Positions 9,215 through 17,081 of a stretch of 64,000 bases of DNA are shown here, in pieces. The position numbers and the translations under genes are program-made. The stretch is from contig JASBUN010000036.1 of the NCBI GenBank assembly GCA_030147845.1, forward strand, positions 124,001 through 188,000. The letters run 5' to 3'. The stretch is from Gammaproteobacteria bacterium (lineage in GTDB: Bacteria > Pseudomonadota > Gammaproteobacteria > JASBUN01). Positions within the stretch are counted from its first letter, which is position 1, and each line of letters begins with the position of its first letter. Below the pieces are notes generated by a model. That model had not been told where the DNA came from. It was given only the letters and a program-made list of their open reading frames with translations, and did not search any database.

Positions 9215-9715
9215 CTAAATCCTGCCGGGCGTGGTGTTAGGCGTCAGTTGATATGCGAATACCGGGATTGGGCGGGATGGAGTGGGAAATAATGAGAAAA
9301 TAACAAGGAGACAAAAGGTTAGAAACCGAAGAGGCGCACGAATCACACGAGCGATGAGTCTGCGAAAATCACGTCGATGGGCACAATCGTGCCGTTTAGG
9401 ACACATGGCCTGCGAATCGGCGGCAGCGCTATCAGCGGCCTTTAAAGCATCTTCAATTGCCGATTGCAGCTCGCGCAAATCCAGCTTCGCGCCGGTCGGC
9501 TCGGGGTCCTCGCTCTCGTCTCCGTCTCCCGCGGCTTCGTGTATGTGCACCGTAACATCGCCCATTATATGGATGGCACCAGAAATATGGTATCTGGCTT
9601 GCCGGTCCTTCGCGTCACTGGTCAAGTTGTTGTCCGCCTTCCGTCGGCCAGGGTGGCGGCGTTCCGTCCAGAGGTTGGTTACCTTGCCGTGAATTCGATC
9701 TTTTTTCCTTGTCAT
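9215..9715 (-). CDS. Leftmost prophage gene, unknown membrane-associated protein
   Basis: A 166-residue protein with a charged N-terminus, an acidic middle and one hydrophobic segment near residues 129-150 (LRFLTFCLLVIFSLF), suggesting a membrane anchor. It follows the repressor gene after 6 bp, with AGGA as a possible ribosome site, and is probably co-transcribed with it in lysogens. Its frame runs out through the left prophage end: the last five residues and the TAG stop are host sequence, so its C-terminus is specific to this insertion. I do not recognise the family. Confidence 0.55.
   Translation of the reverse strand: MTRKKDRIHGKVTNLWTERRHPGRRKADNNLTSDAKDRQARYHISGAIHIMGDVTVHIHEAAGDGDESEDPEPTGAKLDLRELQSAIEDALKAADSAAADSQAMCPKRHDCAHRRDFRRLIARVIRAPLRFLTFCLLVIFSLFPTPSRPIPVFAYQLTPNTTPGRI
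9227..9234. repeat. Left copy of 8-bp target-site duplication
   Basis: GGGCGTGG directly precedes the left prophage end. The same 8 bp follow the right end at 46374-46381. Confidence 0.7.
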
Positions 9716-9721
9716 TGAGCA

Positions 9722-10240
9722 CTATCCTGCTTTTCGTATTAACTTAATCACCTTCCCAATATCTTGTTTTATATCGGCACCTTCCGCCTCTTCTTCGACG
9801 AAATATTCATAAAGGGCAGCGGTCATGCGGGCGCGCCAGTTAGGTTCCATCGGCTCGCCCTCCAGTTCTTCAATCTCCGCCAGTCCTGTCAATATCCCTT
9901 CTAGAATCTCCATGTCGACCGGGCTGCCCGCCTGATCATACAACTCGCTAATCAGCATGGGGCCTTCGCCAGCGAGCAGCCAATTAGCATTGATTCCACG
10001 CTCGACGAGCGCGGCGATGATTTGGCTGCCCGGGTTTTGATTCCCGCTTTCATATAGCTGCCATGAATTCTTACTGATACCCAGCAATTGGCCCATACCC
10101 TGCTGCGACTGGCCGAGATGCTGGCGCGCCATCCTTAGCCGAGATCTAAACCCATTGTCATGGGTATCAGTTGGAGCACAGAAACTGTTACCTGCGTCTT
10201 TATCGGAGCTATCAGGGTGAGACTTTCCTTTTTTACTCAT
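9722..10240 (-). CDS. Phage repressor (c-like), XRE-type helix-turn-helix
   Basis: A 172-residue DNA-binding protein. Residues 30-95 hold an XRE helix-turn-helix (QQGMGQLLGISKNSWQLYES) followed by GINANWLLAGEGPM, a signature of phage repressors. The C-terminal part is acidic and helical, and there is no S24 peptidase domain, so induction does not proceed by RecA-type self-cleavage. It is transcribed leftward, away from the early genes, as Mu c is. It should bind the ACCCAT-N4-ATGGGT sites; one such site lies inside its own coding region. Confidence 0.8.
   Translation of the reverse strand: MSKKGKSHPDSSDKDAGNSFCAPTDTHDNGFRSRLRMARQHLGQSQQGMGQLLGISKNSWQLYESGNQNPGSQIIAALVERGINANWLLAGEGPMLISELYDQAGSPVDMEILEGILTGLAEIEELEGEPMEPNWRARMTAALYEYFVEEEAEGADIKQDIGKVIKLIRKAG
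10150..10165. promoter_or_regulatory. Operator O1 inside the repressor gene
   Basis: A perfect 16-bp palindrome, ACCCAT-TGTC-ATGGGT, lies within the early codons of the repressor gene. It has the same arms as the sites in the intergenic region, so autoregulation by roadblock or looping is likely. Confidence 0.6.
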
Positions 10241-10273
10241 ATATTCAATCGCTTATTCAGTCTCTCATGCAGA

Positions 10274-10359
10274 TCCCATCAAAATGGGTAACGCTTCGAA
10301 GTGCTACCCATTTTGATTGTTGACAACCCATTTAAATGGGTGATACGGTGGCTACCCAT
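10274..10359. promoter_or_regulatory. Operator cluster between repressor and ner
   Basis: Three copies of the 16-bp operator and a half-site lie here: 10274-10289 (one mismatch), 10306-10321 (degenerate right arm), 10326-10341 (perfect ACCCAT-TTAA-ATGGGT) and half-site ACCCAT at 10354-10359 over the ner start codon. The first two also form a perfect 13-bp inverted repeat, ATCAAAATGGGTA and TACCCATTTTGAT, at 10278-10290 and 10305-10317. This is the immunity switch. Confidence 0.7.
10320..10347 (+). promoter_or_regulatory. Early lytic promoter Pe
   Basis: The -35 box TTGACA at 10320-10325 and a -10-like GATACG at 10342-10347 are 16 bp apart. The perfect operator at 10326-10341 fills the spacer exactly, so repressor binding would block RNA polymerase. 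Transcription would start only a few bases before the ner ATG. Confidence 0.6.
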
Positions 10360-10660
10360 GAGCAGACAACGCACCCCAAAAAAACCGCCGCAAGGCGATT
10401 GGCATCCGGCAGACATCAAGGCGGCGCTAGAGAAGGCGGGCTGGAGTCTGCGCCGGCTCTCTCTCCATCACGGCTACGCGTCGCCCACGACGCTGAAGAA
10501 TGCCCTGCATGGACGCTGGCCCAAGGCCGAGCGCCTGATCGCCGAGGCAATCGGGATCGACCCCGCCACCATCTGGCCAAGCCGCTATCCCGAGGATAGC
10601 GCGGAGGCGGGGCGCTCGTCATTAGATTTGCGACACCAGCGGAAGCGGAGGGCAGCATGA
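10358..10660 (+). CDS. ner: Ner-like early regulator
   Basis: A 100-residue helix-turn-helix protein. WHPADIKAALEKAGWSLRRL followed by the GYASPTTLKNALHGRWPKAE region is characteristic of Mu Ner and the Nlp/SfsB family. Ner turns down early and repressor transcription during lytic growth. The ATG at 10358 is chosen because the homology begins shortly after it. The upstream extension would include the promoter. The mRNA leader would be only about four bases. Confidence 0.85.
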   Translation: MSRQRTPKKPPQGDWHPADIKAALEKAGWSLRRLSLHHGYASPTTLKNALHGRWPKAERLIAEAIGIDPATIWPSRYPEDSAEAGRSSLDLRHQRKRRAA

Positions 10661-10785
10661 GTTGGGTTCCTTTCTTCGTTTCATGTTGTGTGCGTAGCGT
10701 AAGCCTGCGCTGGAGTCGCTACCAGAGCACGCGGTGCCTGAGTTTGGAACAGGGCTTACAACGGGTTTCCAATGTCGCGGCGTAA
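10657..10785 (+). CDS. Possible 42-residue early peptide
   Basis: The ATG overlaps the ner stop (ATGA), and the frame runs to TAA at 10783-10785, overlapping the start of the next gene by 14 bp. It is Cys- and Arg-containing and resembles nothing I know. Its only support is the coupled start and lack of another gene in the gap. Confidence 0.3.
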   Translation: MSWVPFFVSCCVRSVSLRWSRYQSTRCLSLEQGLQRVSNVAA

Positions 10786-11260
10786 TTGGAAGCGGGTCTC
10801 GCCGACCTCCCTGCGGCATGCGATGGAGCTGTGCCTGGAGCACGGCCGAGACAAGCGCAACCTGTCGGTGGATCGAGTCGCCGACCTCATGGGTCTGACC
10901 AGTAAATGGGCGTTATACAAGTGGCTGGAGAACGGGCGCATACCCGCCAACCTGGTGCGCCCCTTCGAGCACGCCTGTGGTTGCACATTCATGAGTCAGT
11001 ACATCGCCACTAGCGCGCATAAGCTGCTGGTCGATATCCCCACCGGAAAGCCCGCCCAGGACGATGATGTCTTGGCCCTGCAGGGCGCCTGTAACGAGGC
11101 AATCAACTTGCTCGCCCAGTTCTACCGCGGCGACGCCGAGGCGGATGCCACGGCGGCCGCGCTGACCGGGTTGATGGGCGAGATCGCGGGACACCGGGAG
11201 CGAGTCAACAAGTCGCTCACACCGGAGCTGAGCCTGTTTGGGGAGGATGACGATGCGTAG
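10772..11260 (+). CDS. Phage DNA-binding regulator, CII/YmfL-like
   Basis: A 162-residue protein. Residues 10-60 hold a helix-turn-helix (RVADLMGLTSKWALYKWLEN) followed by a hydrophobic stretch, and the C-terminal half is helical. The layout resembles phage regulators of the CII or YmfL type that sit between ner and the transposase in Mu-like phages. The exact role is unknown. It is in the early operon and probably acts on early transcription or replication choice. Confidence 0.55.
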   Translation: MSRRNWKRVSPTSLRHAMELCLEHGRDKRNLSVDRVADLMGLTSKWALYKWLENGRIPANLVRPFEHACGCTFMSQYIATSAHKLLVDIPTGKPAQDDDVLALQGACNEAINLLAQFYRGDAEADATAAALTGLMGEIAGHRERVNKSLTPELSLFGEDDDA

Positions 11261-11282
11261 CAAGAGAGTGAGCCGGTTTAGC

Positions 11283-11318
11283 TGGCACACGGCGGTTGTG
11301 CCAGACGGCTGGGCCGTC
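11283..11318. terminator. Two adjacent hairpins after the CII-like gene
   Basis: TGGCACA-N7-TGTGCCA at 11283-11303 is followed at once by GACGGC-TGG-GCCGTC at 11304-11318. The second overlaps the stop of the minus-strand gene. With no T run, they may attenuate or protect convergent transcripts rather than end them. Confidence 0.4.
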
Positions 11319-11532
11319 AGATCCCGAGCCACCCCTCGTTCATTGAGGCTAGGAGGTCTGCTGCCCCGGTTTCTCCGAGCGCTTGCAACCGCTGTTGGGC
11401 GCCGGCGAGGTTACTGAACAGATGATCTCGATCCATCACACCGGAATCGACCAGTGTCTTGATGATCGCGGTAAGCGCGAAATTCAGGGCCAGGGCCTTC
11501 TCGTCGGCAGACGTAATCGGGTGTTCGCTCAT
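11317..11532 (-). CDS. Small antisense-oriented prophage protein
   Basis: A 71-residue, mainly helical acidic protein (opens MSEHPITSADEKALALNFAL). The start at 11532 has a strong AAGGAGAG 7 bp upstream, which distinguishes it from the longer frame. It lies between the early regulator and the transposase but reads in the opposite direction, so it needs its own promoter in the roughly 80-bp gap before the transposase. Function unknown; being oriented against the lytic operon, it might be expressed in lysogens. Confidence 0.6.
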   Translation of the reverse strand: MSEHPITSADEKALALNFALTAIIKTLVDSGVMDRDHLFSNLAGAQQRLQALGETGAADLLASMNEGWLGI

Positions 11533-11615
11533 GGGAACTCTCCTTCGGGCTGTTGGTTGTCGCGACTGCCAGCCTACCAGAGGGCAGGGTTTCCACCTAT
11601 TCGGAGGTGTGCAGC

Positions 11616-13631
11616 ATGACTGAGCGCACCTACACCATTCGGGAGATCGCGGAGGCGATGGGGGTTGCCCGGAAAAATACGTATCTGCGCGCCACACGCG
11701 AGGGGTGGCCCTACACCGAGTCCACTGGCCGCGGCGGTACGCGCCGACTGTACCGGCTGGCGGATCTGCCGGGGGTCGTACAGGCCGCGGTGTTGCGCAC
11801 CCATGAATTACTGGCATCCCACACATCATCCGAGCAACCCGTCGTTCCTACAGCCGCGCCAGACGTCGCGGCCGCCGTATTCGGCTACGATGCCGAAGCG
11901 CTGTGGGAGTGGGCGCGCACACGCACGCAGTCGATGCGCGATCAAGGCGAGCACCGCGCCGCGCTGCTGCAACAAGTGACGCGCCTAGTCGATTCCGGGC
12001 GCGCAATGACCGAGTCGCTGCAAGCGGTCGGTACCGCACATGGCGTGAGCCCCGCGACGCTGCGCGGCTGGTATTACGGCACCCGCGGCAAACCAGGTGC
12101 ACAGCACTTCGCCCTACAGGACTGGGCCGCCGCGTTGATCCCTGGGTGGACCGGCCGCACGGCCGTGGCCGAGATCCCGGCGCCCGCGTGGGACTGGTTC
12201 TGCGCCTACTATCTGACACGCCGCCAGCCCTCATTAAGTGAGAGCTATCGGCGCACCAATGAGACCGCGCACGAACATGGCTGGGGGGCGCTGCCTTCGC
12301 AGAAGACCTTCGAGCGGCGCATCAAATCCGAGTGCTCGGTAGCGACGCGCATATATCGGCGTGAAGGGCCGGAAGCGCTCGCGAAGCTGTACCCGCCGCA
12401 GCGGCGCGACAAGACCGTATTCACCGCCGGGCAAGCCATCGTGGGCGACGGGCTGAAGTTCGACAAGCTCTACGTGCGCTGGCCCGACGGCGAGGTAATC
12501 AACACGTCGACAGGATGGTTCTGGGCCGACTTGCGCAGCAACTACATCGCCGCGTACCGCCTGGCGAAGACTGAGAACACCGACCTGTTCCGCTTGGCCA
12601 CCTACGACCTGACCGCTGTATTCAAACCGGATTACGCGTGGGTGGACAACACCGTCGTTGCGGCCAACAAGGCGATGACTGGACACGCGCAAGGCCGTCA
12701 CCGCTTCCACGATCGCAAGGATGATCCGATCGGTCTGCTGCTGCAGCTCAACATTGATGTGCGCTTCACCAACCCGGACAAGGTGTTAGGCAGCCCCGGC
12801 GCAAAGCCGATTGAGCGCAGCTTTGGCGCCGGCGGTATCCATGACAAGGTCGCTACGCATCCGAAATTTCTGGATCGCGGCTACAACAAGGCGACCGCCA
12901 TACCGTACGAAGAGTTCGCCGCCGTAGTCGCCGAAGAGGTCGCACGATTCAATCGCCAGCCCAAGCGTCGCACGGCGGTGTGTCGCGGCGTACTGAGCTT
13001 CGAGGAAGCTTTCCGGGAATCGTTCGAGCAGTCGACCGTCAAGCGCTTGTCCGAGGCGCAGCGCAGTTTGCTGCTACTGATGCCGGAGGTGGTGCGCGCC
13101 GATCGCGCACGTGGCGAGATCAAACTCAAGGCTGGACGCGGTCCGCACGGTCAGCACCGCTACTGGACCGAGGCGCTGGCCGAGTATAAGGCCCAGCAGC
13201 TGGTCGCCTACTACGATCCGGCGCAGCTCACCAAACCCGTGTCGGTCTACTCGCTTGATGGGCGTTTTATCTGCACCGCAGACCATCTCGGTGACGTGGC
13301 ATTCAACGATACACAAGCCGGGCGCGAGTGGAATAAGAACAAGTCGCGCTATGTGAAGGCCAACAAGCTCGCCGCCAAAGCCGAGCAGCGCATGACTGAG
13401 CTGGAGGTCGCCGCCTTGTACCCCGCAGCCGAGGGCACCGAACCACCCGAGCCGGGCGTGGTGCATCCGAACTTCGGACAGCGTCGGCGTGTCGTCGATG
13501 GCGACATGGTTGACGACGCAGCGCGCCAAGAAGAACAACCGACGCGCGGCGCCGAAGTAGCGCACTACGAAGACTACTTCCAGCGTGCAGTAGGCGGGGC
13601 ATTGAAGAAGCTGCGCGAGGATTCGCTTTAG
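11616..13631 (+). CDS. Mu-like transposase A
   Basis: A 671-residue transposase (MuA has 663). The N-terminus is a Mu-type winged helix (TIREIAEAMGVARKNTYLRA) that would bind enhancer or end sites. The catalytic core has the DDE triad Asp278 (VGDGLKFD), Asp344 (WVDNTVVAANK) and Glu400 (KPIERSFG), with the D-E spacing of MuA. The C-terminal tail would contact B and ClpX. It pairs and cuts the phage ends for integration and replicative transposition. The start at 11616 has GGAGG upstream. Confidence 0.95.
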   Translation: MTERTYTIREIAEAMGVARKNTYLRATREGWPYTESTGRGGTRRLYRLADLPGVVQAAVLRTHELLASHTSSEQPVVPTAAPDVAAAVFGYDAEALWEWARTRTQSMRDQGEHRAALLQQVTRLVDSGRAMTESLQAVGTAHGVSPATLRGWYYGTRGKPGAQHFALQDWAAALIPGWTGRTAVAEIPAPAWDWFCAYYLTRRQPSLSESYRRTNETAHEHGWGALPSQKTFERRIKSECSVATRIYRREGPEALAKLYPPQRRDKTVFTAGQAIVGDGLKFDKLYVRWPDGEVINTSTGWFWADLRSNYIAAYRLAKTENTDLFRLATYDLTAVFKPDYAWVDNTVVAANKAMTGHAQGRHRFHDRKDDPIGLLLQLNIDVRFTNPDKVLGSPGAKPIERSFGAGGIHDKVATHPKFLDRGYNKATAIPYEEFAAVVAEEVARFNRQPKRRTAVCRGVLSFEEAFRESFEQSTVKRLSEAQRSLLLLMPEVVRADRARGEIKLKAGRGPHGQHRYWTEALAEYKAQQLVAYYDPAQLTKPVSVYSLDGRFICTADHLGDVAFNDTQAGREWNKNKSRYVKANKLAAKAEQRMTELEVAALYPAAEGTEPPEPGVVHPNFGQRRRVVDGDMVDDAARQEEQPTRGAEVAHYEDYFQRAVGGALKKLREDSL

Positions 13632-13638
13632 AAGTGCC

Positions 13639-13660
13639 CGGCGGGGTAGCCGCCCCGCCG
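13639..13660 (+). other. Hairpin between transposase and B genes
   Basis: Perfect 8-bp arms CGGCGGGG and CCCCGCCG surround a 6-nt loop, 8 bp after the transposase stop. No T run follows. It may tune the ratio of A to B by attenuation or RNA processing. Confidence 0.4.
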
Positions 13661-13709
13661 AGCAATTGAACGCCCAACAAAGGGCATGTAACGCAACGAG
13701 GAGAATAGC

Positions 13710-14666
13710 ATGAACAACGTCGCATCACTACCAACCGCCGCCGAGATCGACCGCGACCTGCACACGGAGGTCGCTGCAATCCAGACCGAAAAGCGCTTAT
13801 CCCAAACCGCAATGGCTAAGGAGATCGGGATATCACCGACCGCGATGAGCCAGTGGATCAATGGCAACTATCCCGCCGATCCGACCGGCCTGGAGCAATC
13901 CATTGCCCGCTGGGTCGACGCACACCGTGAGCGCCAACTGCAGGCGCAGGCACTACCGGCTGCACCGTCGTGGGTATCCACTCCATCTGCGGAGCGCGTG
14001 ATTGCGGCGCTCGGCTACGCCCAAGTCGCTGGCGACATTGCCATCGTGTACGGCGGCGCGGGCTTGGGTAAGACGACAGGGATCATGGCCTATCAACGCA
14101 ACTCACCCAACGTCTGGCACGCGACCATGACGCCCGCCACCGCTACCGTGGTGCCGGCGCTCGAAGAGGTCGCCGATGCGATCGGTCTGCGCGAAGTGGG
14201 CGGCGGTGCCGCCAAGGTGCAACGCGCCATTATCCGTCGCATCCAGGGTACCCAGGGCCTGCTGGTGATTGATGAGGCACAGCACCTCGGCGTCGCGGCG
14301 CTCGACGCCATGCGCGCGCTGCATGACGCCACGGGGATCGGCCTCGCCCTGGTCGGCAACGAAGCGGTGTATGCCCGCATGACCGGCGGTAACCGCGCCG
14401 CCTATCTGGATCGCCTGTTCTCGCGCATCGGCAAGCGCGTGCGCCTGATTCGCCCTACACAAGCTGACGTCGCCGCACTGATCGATGGTTGGGGCATCCA
14501 GCCGCGCGCGTGCCGACAGCTGTTGCAGGATATCGCCGCCAAGCCGGGTGGATTGCGCGGCCTGACGAAAGTACTGCGCCTCGCCTCCATGTTCGCGATC
14601 GGCGCTGATCGCGATGTGTCCTGCGATGACATCCGCGCCGCCTGGCGCGATCTGGGAGGGGAGTGA
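13710..14666 (+). CDS. Mu B-like AAA+ ATPase, target DNA activator
   Basis: A 318-residue protein (MuB has 312). An N-terminal helix-turn-helix (RLSQTAMAKEIGISPTAMSQ) is followed by an AAA+ domain with Walker A GGAGLGKT at 115-122 and Walker B LLVIDEAQHL around 188. MuB coats target DNA in an ATP-dependent way, delivers it to the transposase and gives target immunity. GAGGAG precedes the ATG. It lies directly after the transposase gene. Confidence 0.92.
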   Translation: MNNVASLPTAAEIDRDLHTEVAAIQTEKRLSQTAMAKEIGISPTAMSQWINGNYPADPTGLEQSIARWVDAHRERQLQAQALPAAPSWVSTPSAERVIAALGYAQVAGDIAIVYGGAGLGKTTGIMAYQRNSPNVWHATMTPATATVVPALEEVADAIGLREVGGGAAKVQRAIIRRIQGTQGLLVIDEAQHLGVAALDAMRALHDATGIGLALVGNEAVYARMTGGNRAAYLDRLFSRIGKRVRLIRPTQADVAALIDGWGIQPRACRQLLQDIAAKPGGLRGLTKVLRLASMFAIGADRDVSCDDIRAAWRDLGGE

Positions 14667-14669
14667 ACT

Positions 14670-14984
14670 ATGTATACCGACGAGCACATCGAGTACTGGG
14701 GCGAGGTCTTTGTCGCCCACGATCTGGGGCGCTACATGGCATTCGCGGTGTTTTTGTGCGACCCGCACGGTGAAATGGCTGCGATCGCAGCCGGATACCG
14801 GCCGCTGCTGCCGCGCCAGCGTGCGGTGCAACAGCGCATCGATGCCGAGGCGATCACCGCCGATCTGACCGCCGACATCGCCGAGCGCGCAGTGCTGCGC
14901 AATCAGGCGTTGGTCGAGCCCATCCACCGCCATGCCTGGGATGTCTCGCGCGTGCGCCAGTGCAACTTGCGGAGGCCATCATGA
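14670..14984 (+). CDS. Early phage protein, unknown
   Basis: A 104-residue protein, aromatic-rich at the N-terminus (YTDEHIEYWGEVFVAHDLG) and charged after that. It starts 3 bp after the B stop and overlaps the next gene by ATGA, so it is translated in the early operon. I do not recognise it. Confidence 0.55.
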   Translation: MYTDEHIEYWGEVFVAHDLGRYMAFAVFLCDPHGEMAAIAAGYRPLLPRQRAVQQRIDAEAITADLTADIAERAVLRNQALVEPIHRHAWDVSRVRQCNLRRPS

Positions 14985-15217
14985 TGACCGAGCTGCTGCG
15001 CCATGAGCGCACGCTGTCTACCGATGATGAATACATTGGTTACTGCGAAGGCCTGTGCGGCGGCCTGCTCTCCCACCACCTGGTGGGCGGGCTATGCCCG
15101 CAGTGCCGCATCCATCCGAACATCGCCGCCGTGGATCCGTATGAGGGCATTGCCTTGGGCGCCGAGGCCGACGTCGGTCACGTGCATCGCGAGGCGATGT
15201 ATGGTGCGCGGCTATGA
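14981..15217 (+). CDS. Early phage protein with possible zinc-binding cysteines
   Basis: A 78-residue protein. Cysteines in YCEGLCGG and GLCPQCR suggest a small zinc site, so nucleic-acid binding is possible. GGAGG precedes the paired ATGs at 14981 and 14984. It overlaps both neighbouring genes by four bases. Confidence 0.55.
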   Translation: MMTELLRHERTLSTDDEYIGYCEGLCGGLLSHHLVGGLCPQCRIHPNIAAVDPYEGIALGAEADVGHVHREAMYGARL

Positions 15218-15534
15218 ACGAACAGGCCGCGCGCGTGCTCGCCGTGCTGGAGCGCCACATCGGGGTGCGCAGTGGCATCGGTGCTGGCGACCTCGCCGCA
15301 GCCACCGGCATCAGCGAGCGGTGGCTGCGGCGGATCATCAGTCAACTGCGCGAGGACGGCACGGCCATCTGCGGTCATCCGCACACCGGCTACTACATCG
15401 CCGCTACCTATGCAGAGTTGGAGGAGAGCTGTGAGTTCCTGCGCGCCCGCGCGCTGCATAGCTTGGCTTTGGAGGCGCGCCTGCGCCGCATCCCACTGCC
15501 CGAGCTGATCGGGCAGCTCAAGCTACCTACGTAA
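15214..15534 (+). CDS. Winged-helix DNA-binding protein
   Basis: A 106-residue protein whose residues 5-70 look like a MarR- or HTH_11-type winged helix (LAAATGISERWLRRIISQLREDG). The C-terminal part is helical. It starts by ATGA overlap with the previous gene. A regulatory or replication role in the early phase is inferred. Confidence 0.6.
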   Translation: MNEQAARVLAVLERHIGVRSGIGAGDLAAATGISERWLRRIISQLREDGTAICGHPHTGYYIAATYAELEESCEFLRARALHSLALEARLRRIPLPELIGQLKLPT

Positions 15535-15550
15535 CCCAAGAGGCGTGGCC

Positions 15551-15847
15551 ATGACCACCAATATCGTAGAACTGCCAAAAAATGCGAAGCCCGCCGACGC
15601 GCGGCCGTTGACTCAAGCCGACCTGGTCGCCGCGGTACGCGACGAGATCCACGAACTGTTTGCGATCGCGGATGCCGACCTTGCCTGGATCGTCGAAGTC
15701 ACGCTATGCCAGCTCGGTTGGGGCGTGCGCCGCCGCGGTAGTGCCGACCTCGGCTATGTCGGGTCGATTAGTGGCCCATTTAATGGCCAAAATTTTTACA
15801 TCTATCGTCCATTCGAAGGGGGCTCCAATGACAACGACGCTGCCTGA
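15551..15847 (+). CDS. Early phage protein, unknown
   Basis: A 98-residue protein with a helical first half, ending GPFNGQNFYIYRPFEGGS. The ATG at 15551 has AGAGG upstream. It overlaps the following gam-like gene by 20 bp. No family recognised. Confidence 0.5.
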   Translation: MTTNIVELPKNAKPADARPLTQADLVAAVRDEIHELFAIADADLAWIVEVTLCQLGWGVRRRGSADLGYVGSISGPFNGQNFYIYRPFEGGSNDNDAA

Positions 15848-16364
15848 CATCGAGCGACTCGCCGATCGCTACGCCACTGACCGCAGCGTCATCGCTGACC
15901 GCGTCACAACGCTGCAAGCCGACATCGAGCAGCTCAAGCGCGAGGCGCTGCCGGCGATCCGCCAGGCCGTGCGCCGCGCCAGCGACTCCCGCGACCGGCT
16001 CTATGCCGCGATCGAGGATGGCCCGGACTTGTTCACGAAACCCCGCACCCGCGTGCTCTCAGGCATGAAGGTCGGCCTGAAGAAGGCCAAGGGAAAAGTG
16101 GAGATAGATGACGAAGAGAAGGTCATCGCCCGTATCCGTGCGCAGCTGCCGGCCGACCAGGCCGAGCTACTGATTCGCGTGCGCGAAAGCGTGCACAAGC
16201 CAGCGGTATATGACCTCACCGCCGGCGACCTCAAGCGTCTGGGCATCCGTATCGTCGATGTCGGCGATCAGGTGGTGGTGCAACCCGTCGACGACCAGGT
16301 CGACAAGCTGGTCGATGCGTTGCTCGGCTCAGATACCCGCGACCTCGATGAGGAGGCGGCATGA
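15828..16364 (+). CDS. Gam-like host-nuclease inhibitor (putative)
   Basis: A 178-residue protein. An N-terminal coiled coil (residues 10-60) is followed by the KPRTRVLSGMKVGLKKAKGK segment seen in Gam-type and related Mu-phage proteins. Mu Gam binds DNA ends and protects the transposing genome from host exonucleases. The position in the early operon before gemA agrees. The start at 15828 follows a G5 ribosome site. Confidence is moderate because the similarity is by pattern only. Confidence 0.55.
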   Translation: MTTTLPDIERLADRYATDRSVIADRVTTLQADIEQLKREALPAIRQAVRRASDSRDRLYAAIEDGPDLFTKPRTRVLSGMKVGLKKAKGKVEIDDEEKVIARIRAQLPADQAELLIRVRESVHKPAVYDLTAGDLKRLGIRIVDVGDQVVVQPVDDQVDKLVDALLGSDTRDLDEEAA

Positions 16365-16534
16365 CGAGCGAGGACGAAGACATGGTCGACGACTGTCTGG
16401 CTCGTGATTCGCGGCTGACCGAGTGGGAGCAGGAGTTCATACGCAGTTTGCATGAGCGCCTGGATGAGGGCCGCGAGCTGACCGAGAAGCAAGCGGCGCG
16501 GTTGGACGTGATCTGGGATCGGGTGACGACATGA
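16361..16534 (+). CDS. 57-residue acidic early protein
   Basis: It starts with an ATGA overlap on the gam-like stop and ends with an ATGA overlap on the next gene. It is acidic and helical, with the sequence LTEWEQEFIRSLHERL. Coupling on both sides supports real translation. Function unknown. Confidence 0.55.
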   Translation: MTSEDEDMVDDCLARDSRLTEWEQEFIRSLHERLDEGRELTEKQAARLDVIWDRVTT

Positions 16535-16794
16535 AGATATATGGCTACACAATGTCCGGAGTGCTCCGCGGCGAGCTGGTCGCCGCGATGATGCCGCTCA
16601 CGATTGTGACTCTCTTATCGCTCGACGGGGTGGCCTGTGAGCTTTCTTGGGAGCGGGCATTTAGCACATTTACTAAGGCGCGCCGGGAGCTGCTCCGAGA
16701 GATGGAGGTGGATGGCGTAGACCCGGATCTAATTCGCCTGGTGCGCGGCATGCACGCCTCCTACGTGCCGGTCGTCTACCGAGAGGCAGGCTAA
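16531..16794 (+). CDS. Early phage protein, unknown
   Basis: An 87-residue protein with a hydrophobic middle (LVAAMMPLTIVTLLSLDGVA) and a basic helical part. It overlaps both neighbours by a few bases. The hydrophobic segment could be a buried helix or a membrane segment. No family recognised. Confidence 0.5.
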   Translation: MKIYGYTMSGVLRGELVAAMMPLTIVTLLSLDGVACELSWERAFSTFTKARRELLREMEVDGVDPDLIRLVRGMHASYVPVVYREAG

Positions 16795-17081
16795 TGCAAA
16801 CCAACTACTACATCGACACACGCCCCGGCGCGCCGGGCCTGTTCGCCGCACCGGCTCAGGTCGAGGACTACGGCGCATGGCTGTACCAGTCCTACTGGGC
16901 GGCGAAGGCCGACGATTGCGGCCGCACGGTCTATTACGGCATTGCGCAAAAGATCAACGAAATCGCATTGGCCGTGGCCAAGGGAGCACACGTCATGGTG
17001 ATCGGCCCGCATGCGGAGATCGCAGCAACTGTGCTGCGGCGGCTGAGCAATGAGGCCATCATGCCGGAGGTGCTCCCATGA
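16794..17081 (+). CDS. Early phage protein, unknown
   Basis: A 95-residue protein, aromatic-rich at the start (MQTNYYIDTRPGAPGLF), with an alanine-rich helical end. It overlaps its neighbours by one and four bases in the early operon. No family recognised. Confidence 0.5.
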   Translation: MQTNYYIDTRPGAPGLFAAPAQVEDYGAWLYQSYWAAKADDCGRTVYYGIAQKINEIALAVAKGAHVMVIGPHAEIAATVLRRLSNEAIMPEVLP

